Below are positions 1-8,651 of a DNA stretch of 64,000 nt, piece by piece. Source of the DNA: Natronorubrum daqingense (GTDB taxonomy: Archaea > Halobacteriota > Halobacteria > Halobacteriales > Natrialbaceae); assembly GCF_001971705.1 (NCBI RefSeq), contig NZ_CP019327.1, forward strand, positions 1,240,001 to 1,304,000, written 5' to 3'. Each line of letters begins with the position of its first letter. Position 1 is the first letter of the stretch. The notes under the pieces are model-generated. The model saw only the letters and a program-made list of their open reading frames with translations, was not told the DNA's origin and searched no databases. The position numbers were made by a program, and so were the translations under genes.

Positions 1-120
1 GAGGGGCGGTGAATCGCCGATCATCCCGCCGATCTGACACTCGAACGTCGGCACTCGATCGAACGTTTGGGCCGCTCCGAGTCGATCCGCAGGTATCTCG
101 AGTTCGACGACTGTCGTCAT
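1..120 (-). CDS. Bat-type (bacterio-opsin activator) HTH regulator, N-terminal fragment
   Basis: The 40 visible codons begin with MTTVVELEIPADRLGAAQTF and run off the window edge. This opening (a beta strand, then I-P-A-D and a conserved Q-x-F) is typical of haloarchaeal regulators with a Bat sensory domain followed by an HTH_10 DNA-binding domain. These proteins usually control energy, stress or gas-vesicle genes. Only the extreme N-terminus is visible, so neither the effector nor the HTH can be checked. The start at 120 is the only ATG near this motif. Family assignment is inference from the opening residues. Confidence 0.6.
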   Translation of the reverse strand, partial: MTTVVELEIPADRLGAAQTFDRVPTFECQIGGMIGDSPPL

Positions 121-512
121 GATCGAAACCCACCACGATAACCTATAGACGCGTTGGGTTTCCGGTAGCCTTTCCCGCCACCCAATTACCGTGACTCTCA
201 ACTCGCTGTGAGTGTATATTCCCACAACAGCAGACTCGAATTAGGTGGGTCTCAGCGTTGTATCGACGTCTTCTGGCTGAATTCACCGAAAGGCTATAAT
301 ATCAATGCCCGCATACGTTTATCTGGCCGAGCTTGGGACTTGGCTCACAGGGAATACAGGGAAGCGGTGTTGGTTTTCTCCACGACGATACGCTGACACG
401 CGAGGTGAGCGCTCGGTGGGGCCAAACTCGCTGCTCGAGCGCGCTGTCCAGTCCAACCGAATGGGAGGGTACCGAGACGAAACAGAACGCGGTGAGTATT
501 CGCGCGCCGAGC
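121..512. other. intergenic region with no convincing gene
   Basis: 392 bases between the regulator start and the 3' end of the catalase. Short open frames here overlap each other on both strands and look like no known family. A TATA-like ctataatat at about 292-300 could be a promoter, but the nearest ATG is only about 10 nt downstream. No stable terminator or repeat was recognised. Confidence 0.4.
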
Positions 513-2852
513 TTACGCCGGGACCTCCTCCGGACTCCGCCCCCAGTGGCGATGCTGGGCAATCGCATCGACGAAGGCCTCGGCGAAGGCGTCGAGATCG
601 TTGCCGTCGCGACTCGTCACGACGCCCTCGGACGTGACGGTGCCATCACCGTCGCCCGCAATGTCGATATCCGGCAACTCGACTTCCTCGAGTAACTCGG
701 TGCCCGCACCGAGCGCGGCGATCGGTTTGTAGTGCTTGAACGCCTCGGCGACGAAGTGTTTCGGGTCGCCCTGCTGGGTTAGCGTGTCGACGCTCTCGCT
801 GCCGCCAGGGATGACAACCGCGTCGAAGGAAACCGAAGCCGCCGCGACGTGATGTTGATCGGCCTCGACCGTCTCGCCGTTCGCCCCGGACTTCTCGCCG
901 AGGTACTTCGAGATGATCTTGACTCGTGCACCCTCGTCTTCGAGGGCGGACTCGAGTTCGCTCACGTGATCGTCTTCGAATCCGTCGTCGAGGAGGATGG
1001 CGATCTTGCGCGTCTCGATCGTGTCCGGCGTCCGGTTTTCCATACTCAGCGACGGATCCTCTCTGTCGTGGTCGGGCATTTCGTCGCCCGGCGAGTCCGG
1101 TGGCTCGACGCCGATTCCCTCGGCGACGCGCGTCGCGAACTCGTGGTCGACGTTGTTGAACAGGTCGTAAACCATCCGCTCGCGGATCTCCATGCGGTCA
1201 ACCTTCCCGAGTTCGAAGTGAGCGGCGTCGACGATGTTCTGTTTCTCGGGCTCGCTCATGCTGTTCCAGAACAGTCGGGCCTGATCGAAGTGCTCCTGGA
1301 AGCTCTCGCTGCGGTTGCGGATCTTCTTCCCGTCGATTTTTTCGTTGTAGTGTTCGTAGCCGCCTTCTTCTTCGGGGACCTCCTGTGGATCGTCGTCGCC
1401 GATCGAGTTCGGCTTGTAGGACGCTTTCCCCTCGTTGATCTCCTGGCGCATGAAGCCGGCGCGCTGGTTGTTGTGGCGCTCGGCGAGTGGCCGATTGATC
1501 GGAATTTCGTCCCAATTTGCGCTGCCGAAGCGGTTGAGCTGGGTGTCCTGATAGGAGAACAGCCGCCCCTGGAGGAGCGGATCGTTCGAGAAGTCGATCC
1601 CGGGGACGACGTTGCCGGGGTGGAACGCGACCTGTTCGGTCTCGGCGAAGAAGTTATCGGGCGTTTCGTTGAGCACTAATTTCCCGATCGGTCGGACCGG
1701 AACTTCCGTCTCGGGAACGATCTTGGTCGGATCGAGGACGTCGAAGTCGAACTCCTCGGCTTGCTCTTCGTCGAAGAGCTGGACGCCGAGTTCCCACTCG
1801 GGGTCGTACCCCTCCTCGATGACGTCGTAGAGTCCCTTCCGATTGAAATCCGAGTCCTTGCCCCAGAGCTTCGTCGTCTCGTCCCAGACGAGCTGGTGAG
1901 TGCCGAGTTTCGGCGTCCAGTGGAACTTGACGAACACCGACTCGCCGTCGTCGTTGATCAGCCGGAAGGTGTGGACGCCAAAGCCCTGCATCATCCGATA
2001 CGCTCGCGGCAGCGCCCGCCCCGAGAGCACCCACATGACCATATGTGTGATCTCGGGTTTCAAGGAGGCGAAATCCCAGAACGTGTCGTGGGCCGCCGAC
2101 GCCTGCGGAATCGCGTTGTCGGGCTCGGGTTTGATGGCGTGAACCAGGTCGGGGAACTCCATCGCATCCTGGATGAAAAAGGGCGGCATGTTGTTCCCCA
2201 CGAGGTCCCAGTTACCGTCCTCGGTGTAGAACTTCGTCGCGAACCCCCGAACGTCCCGGACGGTATCGGACGAGCCTCTCGAGCCGACGACGGTCGAAAA
2301 CCGGACGAAGACCGGCGTCTTCTGGTCGGGGTTGGTCAGCACCTTCGCCTTCGTCACATCCGCGATATCGTCGTACTCGCCGAGGTCTGGATCCTCGTAG
2401 GGCTGGAAGTACCCGTGAGCACCCGTCCCGCGAGCGTGAACCACCCGCTCCGGGATCGATTCGTGGTCGAACTGGGTCATCTTCTCCCGGAAGTGGAAGT
2501 CCTCCATCAGCGTCGGGCCCCGCTCGCTCGCCTTCAGCGAGTTGTCCGTGTCACTGACCTTGACGCCGTGGTCCGTCGTCAACTCCTCTCCCGACGGATT
2601 CTCTCTCACCTCCTCGAGTTGCTCGTCTTTGCTCGCCTCGTCGAGTTCTCCCTCGTGAGCGTCGCTCGTCCCGGGTTGTCCCCCACCTCCGTCTTCGCCT
2701 GCACCGTCTGCTCGAGGCTGTGGCGTCTCTTGGGTGTCGCTCGAGTCGAGTTCGGGTTCGTCGTCGACGCGTTCTGCGTTGGTCGATTGCTCGGATGGCG
2801 TCTCACCAGAATGCTCCTCCGTTCGGTCGTGGGTATGGTCGTCGGAAGTCAT
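513..2852 (-). CDS. katE: large-subunit monofunctional haem catalase (KatE/HPII type)
   Basis: 779-residue catalase that disproportionates hydrogen peroxide in the cytoplasm. Residues 1 to about 110 are a low-complexity acidic tail, longer than usual. The catalase core follows: distal His139 in VVHARGTGAHG, the Asn pair 220-221 in DLVGNNMPPFF, and proximal haem Tyr434 in RLFSYQDTQ. Residues from about 628 to 765 form a PfpI/DJ-1-like flavodoxin-fold domain, as in E. coli HPII. The DJ-1 nucleophilic Cys is absent (AALGAG), so this domain is probably structural. The first Met was kept, but no clear TATA box lies upstream, so the N-terminus is uncertain. It is transcribed alone. Confidence 0.95.
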   Translation of the reverse strand: MTSDDHTHDRTEEHSGETPSEQSTNAERVDDEPELDSSDTQETPQPRADGAGEDGGGGQPGTSDAHEGELDEASKDEQLEEVRENPSGEELTTDHGVKVSDTDNSLKASERGPTLMEDFHFREKMTQFDHESIPERVVHARGTGAHGYFQPYEDPDLGEYDDIADVTKAKVLTNPDQKTPVFVRFSTVVGSRGSSDTVRDVRGFATKFYTEDGNWDLVGNNMPPFFIQDAMEFPDLVHAIKPEPDNAIPQASAAHDTFWDFASLKPEITHMVMWVLSGRALPRAYRMMQGFGVHTFRLINDDGESVFVKFHWTPKLGTHQLVWDETTKLWGKDSDFNRKGLYDVIEEGYDPEWELGVQLFDEEQAEEFDFDVLDPTKIVPETEVPVRPIGKLVLNETPDNFFAETEQVAFHPGNVVPGIDFSNDPLLQGRLFSYQDTQLNRFGSANWDEIPINRPLAERHNNQRAGFMRQEINEGKASYKPNSIGDDDPQEVPEEEGGYEHYNEKIDGKKIRNRSESFQEHFDQARLFWNSMSEPEKQNIVDAAHFELGKVDRMEIRERMVYDLFNNVDHEFATRVAEGIGVEPPDSPGDEMPDHDREDPSLSMENRTPDTIETRKIAILLDDGFEDDHVSELESALEDEGARVKIISKYLGEKSGANGETVEADQHHVAAASVSFDAVVIPGGSESVDTLTQQGDPKHFVAEAFKHYKPIAALGAGTELLEEVELPDIDIAGDGDGTVTSEGVVTSRDGNDLDAFAEAFVDAIAQHRHWGRSPEEVPA

Positions 2853-3029
2853 CGGTCGATCGACGGTCGGGCGTTCGCTGTCCGTTTGGCGTCCGAAGGA
2901 AGCCCGATTTCCGCCGTATCAGCCCTTCGACGAACGGGTCCCTAATGGTCGACCTGACATGTGCATGCACCCCGACAGGAGGGTGCTCGGCCGGCGTCGA
3001 TTCGAGCGAGGTTCTTCGTGCCCGGACAC

Positions 3030-3425
3030 TTACGTCTCACTGGCGCTCGAGTGGGACAATTGCCAGCTACCGTAGACGCTGCCGACGGCCAAAAGCGCCA
3101 CGAGCAACCCGGAGATTACGTTGCTCCAGAGGAGTCGGTCGGTGGTTCCCTCGAAGAGAAACGGTGCGGCGAGGACGACGAGCCCCAGCAGTGCGACGAA
3201 AATTGGGGCAACAACTGGGGGCAGCGATCCACCGTCCGGCCACGCTGCGGTGTACGCAGCGAACGCCGCGATTGCCGCTCCGGCGAGAAAGTTGAGGACG
3301 ATAATCGTGCCCATGCCAGTTAGAACCACGCCGGACCAGAGAATCCAGGCACCGAGGCCAGCAGCGACTCCAGCCGTGCGAACCGGAATCGCCGACTGAC
3401 TCGTCGTTTCACGCGTGTCGCTCAT
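3030..3425 (-). CDS. SPW-repeat-like four-helix membrane protein
   Basis: 131-residue integral membrane protein with four hydrophobic helices. Two Trp- and Asn-containing helix starts (ILWSGVVLTGMG and LLWSNVISGLL) resemble the duplicated motif of SPW-family proteins, whose function is unknown. An in-frame GTG two codons upstream is possible, but the ATG at 3425 lies about 27 nt from a gaatttaga TATA-like box, as expected for a leaderless haloarchaeal transcript. It is monocistronic, convergent with nothing, and has no obvious partner nearby. Family assignment is moderate. Confidence 0.7.
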   Translation of the reverse strand: MSDTRETTSQSAIPVRTAGVAAGLGAWILWSGVVLTGMGTIIVLNFLAGAAIAAFAAYTAAWPDGGSLPPVVAPIFVALLGLVVLAAPFLFEGTTDRLLWSNVISGLLVALLAVGSVYGSWQLSHSSASET

Positions 3426-3611
3426 ACCCACAATACGCGAGCGAGCGGTCTAAATTCACACCCAGCATTGTGCCGCCCAACCACGATTCCACTAGGATAC
3501 TAGTCAGGTACGACCCTGGCGTGTCTGACCGTCTCGCGAACACCTGTCGCAGACGAATCCCACGACAGTAACTGTCGCCACGAATGACTATCCACGTTGA
3601 ATACCTACGTA

Positions 3612-3619
3612 GTTTTATC
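3612..3619 (+). promoter_or_regulatory. TATA-like box for the receiver-domain gene
   Basis: The gttttatc element is centred about 26 nt before the ATG at 3641. This spacing implies a leaderless transcript and selects 3641 over the upstream in-frame ATG at 3584. Confidence 0.5.
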
Positions 3620-3640
3620 GCCGTCGGGCAAACCCATCAT

Positions 3641-4096
3641 ATGGATTCCCGGGAACCGAACATGGATGGGGTGGTCGACATCTTACTCGTCGAACCAAAC
3701 CCCGGCGACACGCGACTGTTTAGCGAGAATTTCAAAGACGCAAAGCTTCTCAACACTGTTCACTCCGTCTCGAACGGTGAACTAGCACTCGAGTTCGTCC
3801 ACCAGCGAAACGAGTACGAAGACGCCCCGCGACCTGATATCATCCTCCTCGAGCCACAACTTCCCGGAACGAGCGGAATGGACGTTCTCGCCGAATTGAA
3901 AGCCGACCACTCCCTCGCCGACATTCCCGTCGTCATCCTCACGAGTTCGGATATGGGCGAGGCGATCGTCAAACGCCACGACCTCGAGGCCGACTGCTAC
4001 ATTCGTAAACCGGTCGCCCCCGAAGAGTTCGTCGAGTTCATCCGGTCGCTCGAGGAATTCTGGTTCGCGATCGTCAAGAACCCGGCCGAGGAGTGA
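3641..4096 (+). CDS. degenerate response-regulator receiver protein (phospho-site Asp replaced by Glu)
   Basis: 151-residue stand-alone receiver (REC) fold. Signalling residues can be aligned: the acidic pocket near 18-19 is E-P rather than E-D. The phospho-acceptor strand DIILLEPQLPG carries Glu71 where Asp is expected. The conserved Ser/Thr is T101/S102 and the conserved Lys is K123 in IRKP. A Glu at the acceptor position cannot be phosphorylated normally and may mimic the active state. Haloarchaea have many small REC-only proteins related to this one. The histidine kinase at 4707-7184 is on the opposite strand and is not a co-transcribed partner. Confidence 0.88.
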   Translation: MDSREPNMDGVVDILLVEPNPGDTRLFSENFKDAKLLNTVHSVSNGELALEFVHQRNEYEDAPRPDIILLEPQLPGTSGMDVLAELKADHSLADIPVVILTSSDMGEAIVKRHDLEADCYIRKPVAPEEFVEFIRSLEEFWFAIVKNPAEE

Positions 4097-4200
4097 GCAG
4101 GTCGACCGTTCGACGGTATCGCCATGCGCTGGCGCGTCAGCACTCAGCTACCGTTTCAATTTGGCGAGACGCTTTTTCCTCGTTCTCGCGTCTCTCTACT

Positions 4201-4359
4201 ATGGCAACGAAGTCCCCCGTTTACTGTCGACTGTGTGATCAAGCAATGGGTCCTGAAAACACGCTCGAACAGCATTTAGTGCACACGCACGAACAACGAG
4301 AACTCGCCAAGCGACTCGTCTCCGAGTGGGAAGCGGAGGAACTCGGCGACATCGGTTGA
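4201..4359 (+). CDS. 52-residue C2H2-type zinc-finger miniprotein
   Basis: Small acidic protein with the zinc-ligand spacing C-x2-C-x12-H-x4-H (C9, C12, H25, H30). The sequence is CRLCDQAMG followed by EQHLVHTH, then a charged helix. The ATG at 4201 was chosen over a longer in-frame extension because the Met-Ala-Thr-Lys start directly precedes the finger and a gctttttcc promoter element lies about 30 nt upstream. Haloarchaea encode many such single-zinc-finger proteins, and a few affect biofilm or swarming. Partner and target cannot be inferred here. Confidence 0.75.
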   Translation: MATKSPVYCRLCDQAMGPENTLEQHLVHTHEQRELAKRLVSEWEAEELGDIG

Positions 4360-4706
4360 GTAGGCTGTCACGACTTTCAGTGTCTCTGGGCGTCTGTTCC
4401 GATCACATATCGAAACGTACTCTCTCGATCGAGAGAAGGGGACGATCGGTGTGACAGTGGCGCGCTGGTATCTGGTAGACGCCGTTCGGTTCACTGTTGT
4501 CAAGTCTCGCTCACGAACCCCGGCGCGGCGACGAACGCGGAGTGTTCGGTAGTTCGTGAAGTCTCTGCGAGAGACATCCGCTGAATCGGTTCCGTTGACT
4601 TTGACGACAGCACGATGGCTCTTACAGGTCTTGGTGCATACAGCGCGTCTCTCTCGCAGGACGCTACATCCTGACCGGAACGGCTCAACCGGTCGGTAGC
4701 GTGAAT
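4360..4706. other. intergenic region with no gene seen
   Basis: 347 bases between the zinc-finger gene and the 3' end of the histidine kinase. Short inverted runs such as tctctcgatcgagaga near 4420 are present. No ORF with haloarchaeal codon character, TATA-start pair or RNA gene was recognised. Confidence 0.4.
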
Positions 4707-7184
4707 TTACGTCTCGTCATCGCCTGTCGCAGGGAGCGTAAACGAGACGGTCGTGCCCTCACCCAATTCAGACTCGATCCAGATGTCGCCGCCGGCAGAC
4801 TCGCTTCGCGAGCCTGCCGAGCTCGAGTTCGCTTCGCTCGCTCGAACGCCGTGGCGCTCGACGATGCGCTTACAGAGCGCGAGGCCGATCCCCGTTCCCG
4901 AGTGCTCGTCCTGCGCATGCAGGCTCTGGAATACGTCGAAGACACGCTCTCTGTCGTCCGGGTCAATACCGATCCCCTCGTCGGTGACCGAGACGATTAC
5001 CTCGGAACCGTTCCGCACGGCCGAAACATCTACCTGTGGCGGGTCGTCGCCGCTGTACTTGATTGCGTTCGAAAGCAAGTTCTGGAACACCTGGCGTAAC
5101 TGCCCTGGGTCACCCTCGACACGAGGTAGCGACTCGGCCGTGATTTCGGCATCGCTTTCTTCGATTTTCATCTCGAGGTCCCGGCGAACATCCGCGAGAA
5201 CGGCGTCCAGATCGATCGGCTCGAAGGGATCGCCGCGCCGTTCGACCCGCGAATACTCGAGCAATCCTTCGATCATGTCGTGCATCCGGTCGGCACCGTC
5301 GACGGCGAAGTCGATGAACTCCGCACCGTCCTCGTCGAGCTCGTCCGCGTAGCGGTGCTCGATCAACTGGAGATAGCTCGTGACCATCCGAAGGGGCTCT
5401 TGTAAGTCGTGTGAGGCTGCGTAGGCGAACTGTTCGAGACGCTCGTTGGATGCCTCGAGTCGCCGCTCGAAGCGCTTGCGTTCGGTGATATCGGCCAGTG
5501 CGCCGGGGAACGACACCGGCGTACCGTCATCGTCGTATTCGATCTGACCGCGCGCAACGACCCAGCGGAGTTCGTCGTCGTCGTCCCACACGCGGTACTC
5601 TTCTTCGTACTCCTCCCCCGATTCGATGGCGTCCTCGATACTCCGTTTGACCCGCTTGCGATCGTCGTCGTGGATGGCCGAGATGAACTGGTCGAGCGAG
5701 ACGCCCTCGGTACCCGCGTCGGGATCGATCCCGTACTTCTTGGCGAAGGAAGCGCTGGTGACCATCTGATCGTCGGGAATATGCCACTCCCACGTCCCGA
5801 CAGCGCCGGCTTCGGCCGCCGCCTCCAGTCGCTCTTTTGTATCCTCGAGATAGCGCTCGCGTTCGACCCGTTCGGTGACGTCGTTCGCCGCCCCCAACCA
5901 TCGAGTGAGTTCGCCATCCTCGTCCAGGAGTGGTGTGGCACGCGAGACGATCCAGGCTACTGTGCCGTCTTCACGAACGACTCGGTGTTCCAGCTCGAAA
6001 CTGCTTTTCGTTCGAATGGCTTCGTCGATGGTGTCCTGAACCCGCGACTGATCTTCAGACGGAACGTATTTTTCGATCCACGATGGTCCTTGCTCGTCTG
6101 TGTCAGCGAGGAAATCCGCCCCCTCTAAATTGTGCATCTCACTCCAGTCCGCGTTCGTACTGAACACCACGTCCGACGTGGTGGTGACCAACGCGCGAAA
6201 TCGTTCTTCGCTCTCGCGTAGCTGTTCGTACGCTTCTCGTTTCGCCTCTTGTAGCAACTCCTGTCCGCGCAGTACGATGTCCGATGCGAGCTGTGAATCC
6301 GCTGCCTCTGGATCCTGTAGCAGCTCCTGCTCGCGGTCTGTCTGGAGTTCCTGAACGATCGGAGTGATATCCTCGACGCTGTGGACGATGTAGTCGAGTT
6401 CGCCAGTCGTGTCGAACACCGGCGAATTGATCGGATTCCACCAGCGCTCCTCGAACTCGTTGCTGTCGGACGCGCGATCAGGAATCGGATAGTGTGTCAC
6501 CGGCATGGTGTCCGCTTCCCCGGTCTCCGCTACTCTCTCGAGGGACTCGCGCAGGTTTCCGGCACCCTCGGCCGGATCGTCGGGATTGTTCGGAAAGATT
6601 TCGAACAACGTCTTCCCCATAATCTCCGCCCGCTCGGTCATCGTCGCGTTCAGATACGCATCACTCACGGCCACGATTTCGTAGTCCTCGGGCTGGACGA
6701 TGAGATAGTTGCCGGGCACGTTCTCGAACAGTCGACGAAAGGTCGCTTCGGTGGCTTCCGTTTCCGTCTGTTCACGTTCGCCAATTTCGCGAACGATTCC
6801 GAGTGCTCCGTCCTCGGTATCGCCCGAATCGAGTACGCTCACCCGAACTTCGCAGCGAATTTGTTCCCCCTCGACGGTCTCCATGGTGAGCTCGAGTACA
6901 TCGCTTTGGCCGGCGGCGTTCGCTCGGAGATGGTCGATCTCGCGTTCAATCGCCACACTGTCGTCACCGAAGAGCACGGACACATGCTCGTCGAGCAGTT
7001 CCTCACGCGTGTACCCGATGATATCGACGATGGCGTCGTTGACCGAGACGAGGTGGCCGTCGTCGTCGAGTCGATAGACCCCCGAATCGATCGTATCGAT
7101 GAGGGTACGATAGCGCTCGAGGGCCTCAGTGTCGTCCATCCCTTCCCAGAACTCCTTTTCAGAACCCTCGGCCCGTTCGCTCAT
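4707..7184 (-). CDS. multi-PAS sensor histidine kinase
   Basis: 825-residue soluble sensor kinase. Four PAS/PAC modules lie at roughly 20-140, 150-275, 325-440 and 450-565 (start-at-7184 numbering). They are followed by a HisKA helix with the phospho-His in AYAASHDLQEPL and a HATPase_c domain (N box RQVFQNLLSNAIKYS, then DEGIGI and GTGIGLALCKRIVERHG). No membrane segments are present, so sensing is cytoplasmic. The start at 7184 lies about 27 nt from a gataagtat TATA box; an in-frame ATG 66 nt upstream is less likely. A 19-residue insertion interrupts the end of the HATPase domain (4791-4847), just before GDIWIESE, and is encoded by two GC-rich hairpins. No cognate regulator is adjacent in the same operon. 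Confidence 0.93.
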   Translation of the reverse strand: MSERAEGSEKEFWEGMDDTEALERYRTLIDTIDSGVYRLDDDGHLVSVNDAIVDIIGYTREELLDEHVSVLFGDDSVAIEREIDHLRANAAGQSDVLELTMETVEGEQIRCEVRVSVLDSGDTEDGALGIVREIGEREQTETEATEATFRRLFENVPGNYLIVQPEDYEIVAVSDAYLNATMTERAEIMGKTLFEIFPNNPDDPAEGAGNLRESLERVAETGEADTMPVTHYPIPDRASDSNEFEERWWNPINSPVFDTTGELDYIVHSVEDITPIVQELQTDREQELLQDPEAADSQLASDIVLRGQELLQEAKREAYEQLRESEERFRALVTTTSDVVFSTNADWSEMHNLEGADFLADTDEQGPSWIEKYVPSEDQSRVQDTIDEAIRTKSSFELEHRVVREDGTVAWIVSRATPLLDEDGELTRWLGAANDVTERVERERYLEDTKERLEAAAEAGAVGTWEWHIPDDQMVTSASFAKKYGIDPDAGTEGVSLDQFISAIHDDDRKRVKRSIEDAIESGEEYEEEYRVWDDDDELRWVVARGQIEYDDDGTPVSFPGALADITERKRFERRLEASNERLEQFAYAASHDLQEPLRMVTSYLQLIEHRYADELDEDGAEFIDFAVDGADRMHDMIEGLLEYSRVERRGDPFEPIDLDAVLADVRRDLEMKIEESDAEITAESLPRVEGDPGQLRQVFQNLLSNAIKYSGDDPPQVDVSAVRNGSEVIVSVTDEGIGIDPDDRERVFDVFQSLHAQDEHSGTGIGLALCKRIVERHGVRASEANSSSAGSRSESAGGDIWIESELGEGTTVSFTLPATGDDET
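4791..4847 (-). repeat. in-frame palindromic insertion inside the kinase HATPase domain
   Basis: 57 bp encode 19 Ser/Ala/Glu-rich residues between VERHG and GDIWIESE, which are contiguous in ordinary kinases of this family. The DNA consists of two adjacent inverted repeats: cggcag...ctgccg enclosing ctcgc-ttc-gcgag, then a second cgcttcgctcg-type palindrome. The length is a multiple of three, so the frame is preserved. Similar apex sequences occur in the tRNA-flanking repeats at 22.5 and 34.6 kb. Confidence 0.6.
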
Positions 7185-7207
7185 ATACCGATTGTGGCCC
7201 TCAGATC

Positions 7208-7216
7208 GGATAAGTA
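7208..7216 (-). promoter_or_regulatory. TATA-like box for the histidine kinase gene
   Basis: Reads atacttatc on the minus strand. It is centred about 27 nt upstream of the ATG at 7184, which supports a leaderless start there. Confidence 0.5.
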
Positions 7217-7404
7217 TCTTGCTTAGACCGCTCCTTGTATTATTCGGCAATTTGAGAACAGCACTACGATACCGATGACCTCGTCGTCACGTCGACGAAG
7301 TTCGTCACACCACCTGAGTTACTGAAGCCTCTCCAGCGTTTGCCCCGGTGTATAAGTGATCGCCCGCACGTTGTGGGTTACGAATTGGTTGGCAGGTAAG
7401 TGAA

Positions 7405-7507
7405 GGTCGGAGAGAGTGAACCACGAGGATTTCGCTTCACCCGTCTTTTGGGCTTAAATCCTTCACGTTCGTTACTCACCGCTCACGACGTTGTTCACGG
7501 TGAGGAA
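7405..7507. repeat. decayed tRNA-Trp 3'-tail repeat unit
   Basis: Immediately 3' of tRNA-Trp (on its strand) lies a hairpin with 7-bp arms ctcaccg and cggtgag (7476-7505). Next comes an imperfect inverted copy of the tRNA T-arm (7450-7464, gggcttaaatccttc, about 12 of 15 positions). Further out is an imperfect direct copy of the tRNA 3' end (7405-7422, ggtcggagagagtgaacc). The order is the same as behind tRNA-Met and tRNA-Val, but divergence is greater. Apart from this unit, 7217-7404 shows no gene; a gtataagt element sits at about 7350. Confidence 0.45.
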
Positions 7508-7508
7508 A

Positions 7509-7685
7509 TGGGGTCGGAGGGATTTGAACCCCCGATCGACTGATATCTCCGGTGCGCCTCGGAACTCCAGAGGGTCATCACACGGACACTGATCAGGTGT
7601 CCGATCAGTATATCAGTTCTGGAGTGTCGTCCCGGGCGCCGTAGCCTCTGGAGTCAGTCGCCATCCCTGGCTTGGCCACGACCCC
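7509..7685 (-). tRNA. tRNA-Trp (CCA anticodon) with a 103-nt intron
   Basis: The exons form a complete cloverleaf. The acceptor is GGGGTCG paired with CGACCCC plus discriminator A at 7509. The D arm is GCC/GGC, the anticodon stem ACTGA/TCAGT with loop CTCCAGA, and the T arm GGGGG-TTCAAAT-CCCTC. The CCA anticodon occupies 7649-7651. The intron (7545-7647) lies between positions 37 and 38, the canonical archaeal site. Haloferax tRNA-Trp has the same organisation. CCA is not encoded. Confidence 0.96.
7545..7647 (-). ncRNA. tRNA-Trp intron carrying a box C/D methylation guide RNA
   Basis: The intron contains a C-box sequence GTGATGA followed by CCCTCTGGAGT, which is complementary to the anticodon-loop region ACTCCAGAGG of the precursor, and several CTGA D-box candidates upstream. 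In Haloferax the equivalent intron acts as a box C/D sRNP that 2'-O-methylates residues of its own pre-tRNA. The complementarity and boxes are visible here; guide activity is inferred from that precedent. Confidence 0.8.
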
Positions 7686-7730
7686 TCGAGTCTCAGTTGG
7701 GCTATCCTGCCTAAAGTGGTTTCGATTCGA

Positions 7731-8651
7731 TTAGAGCCACGGGGCGCGACCGTCGGTGTCGGTCGAGTCGTCTCCGGGGTAGGGGCCGGGGTCCGAGTCA
7801 CCGTCGTCCTCGTTCGCTTCCGTCTCGAGATCGAACTCCGCATCCGAGTCGCCGCCGTCGGTGAGCGCACCCAGACTCGAGGTCGGTGAATCACCGTCGT
7901 CGGCATCGTTCGCGTCGTCGCTCGAGTCGAGTGGGAGGTCGATGGCGAATACGCCCGCGACGATGAGGGCGGCCAGTGGGGCCTGTCCGAAGGCCATGCC
8001 GAGCATCGAGAGGGGGAGCAAGCCGAGTGCGACGGCGCTACCGAAGCGGAAGCGATCGATGTCCATACACTCGCGCAGGTACGGGCCGCTGAGGGCGATG
8101 GCGAGTGCGAACGCGACGCCGACGATCGCAGCGAGGGTGGCGTTCGCGACGAGTGCGGGGTCGTCCATGACGGTGAACGCGGCTCCGTTCGGATCGATAC
8201 TGGCGACGAGTCCGAGGCCGATGATGACCATCGGATTCGGGAGGTAGTCACCGATCGTCGCGCTCGCCGTCTTGGCCGCGATGGCGACGATGACGAGTGC
8301 GGCGAATCGTTCGAAAATGACGATGTCGATGACGCTCCCGATCGCCGGCGCGAGAGCCGCCTGTATCGCCGCGAGCACGATGAGTGGGATGCCCACCAGC
8401 ATGACGATCATCGCTTGCTCGCGGGGTCCGCCGGTCATCTCGGCGAGAATGACGGCGACCGTTGCGCTCCCGCCGAAGATCAACAGACCGACTTGGACGG
8501 CACCTAGGGGATCGTCGAGTGCGCCCGCGAGAATCAACGCCGGAAAGACCCCGTCGATGAGCGGGAGCATCATGACGAGTGCTAATAAGCGGGTGTCACC
8601 ACCGACGAATCCCTCGAGACGAAGGGCGACCGGATGCCGTGAGGTACTCAT
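7731..8651 (-). CDS. haloarchaeal multi-pass membrane protein (DUF5794-like)
   Basis: 306-residue protein with about seven hydrophobic helices between residues 20 and 240, then an acidic Ser/Asp-rich cytoplasmic tail. It resembles a conserved haloarchaeal family of unknown function annotated as DUF5794; this is recalled from its opening (RLEGFVGGDTRLLALVMMLP) and could not be searched. It is transcribed alone, away from guaB. No catalytic motif or transporter signature is visible. Confidence 0.75.
   Translation of the reverse strand: MSTSRHPVALRLEGFVGGDTRLLALVMMLPLIDGVFPALILAGALDDPLGAVQVGLLIFGGSATVAVILAEMTGGPREQAMIVMLVGIPLIVLAAIQAALAPAIGSVIDIVIFERFAALVIVAIAAKTASATIGDYLPNPMVIIGLGLVASIDPNGAAFTVMDDPALVANATLAAIVGVAFALAIALSGPYLRECMDIDRFRFGSAVALGLLPLSMLGMAFGQAPLAALIVAGVFAIDLPLDSSDDANDADDGDSPTSSLGALTDGGDSDAEFDLETEANEDDGDSDPGPYPGDDSTDTDGRAPWL

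Noticed and set aside
1761..2945. 394-codon frame antisense to the catalase
   Set aside because: It lies opposite a certain catalase and mirrors its codon periodicity; high-GC genomes give long antisense frames.
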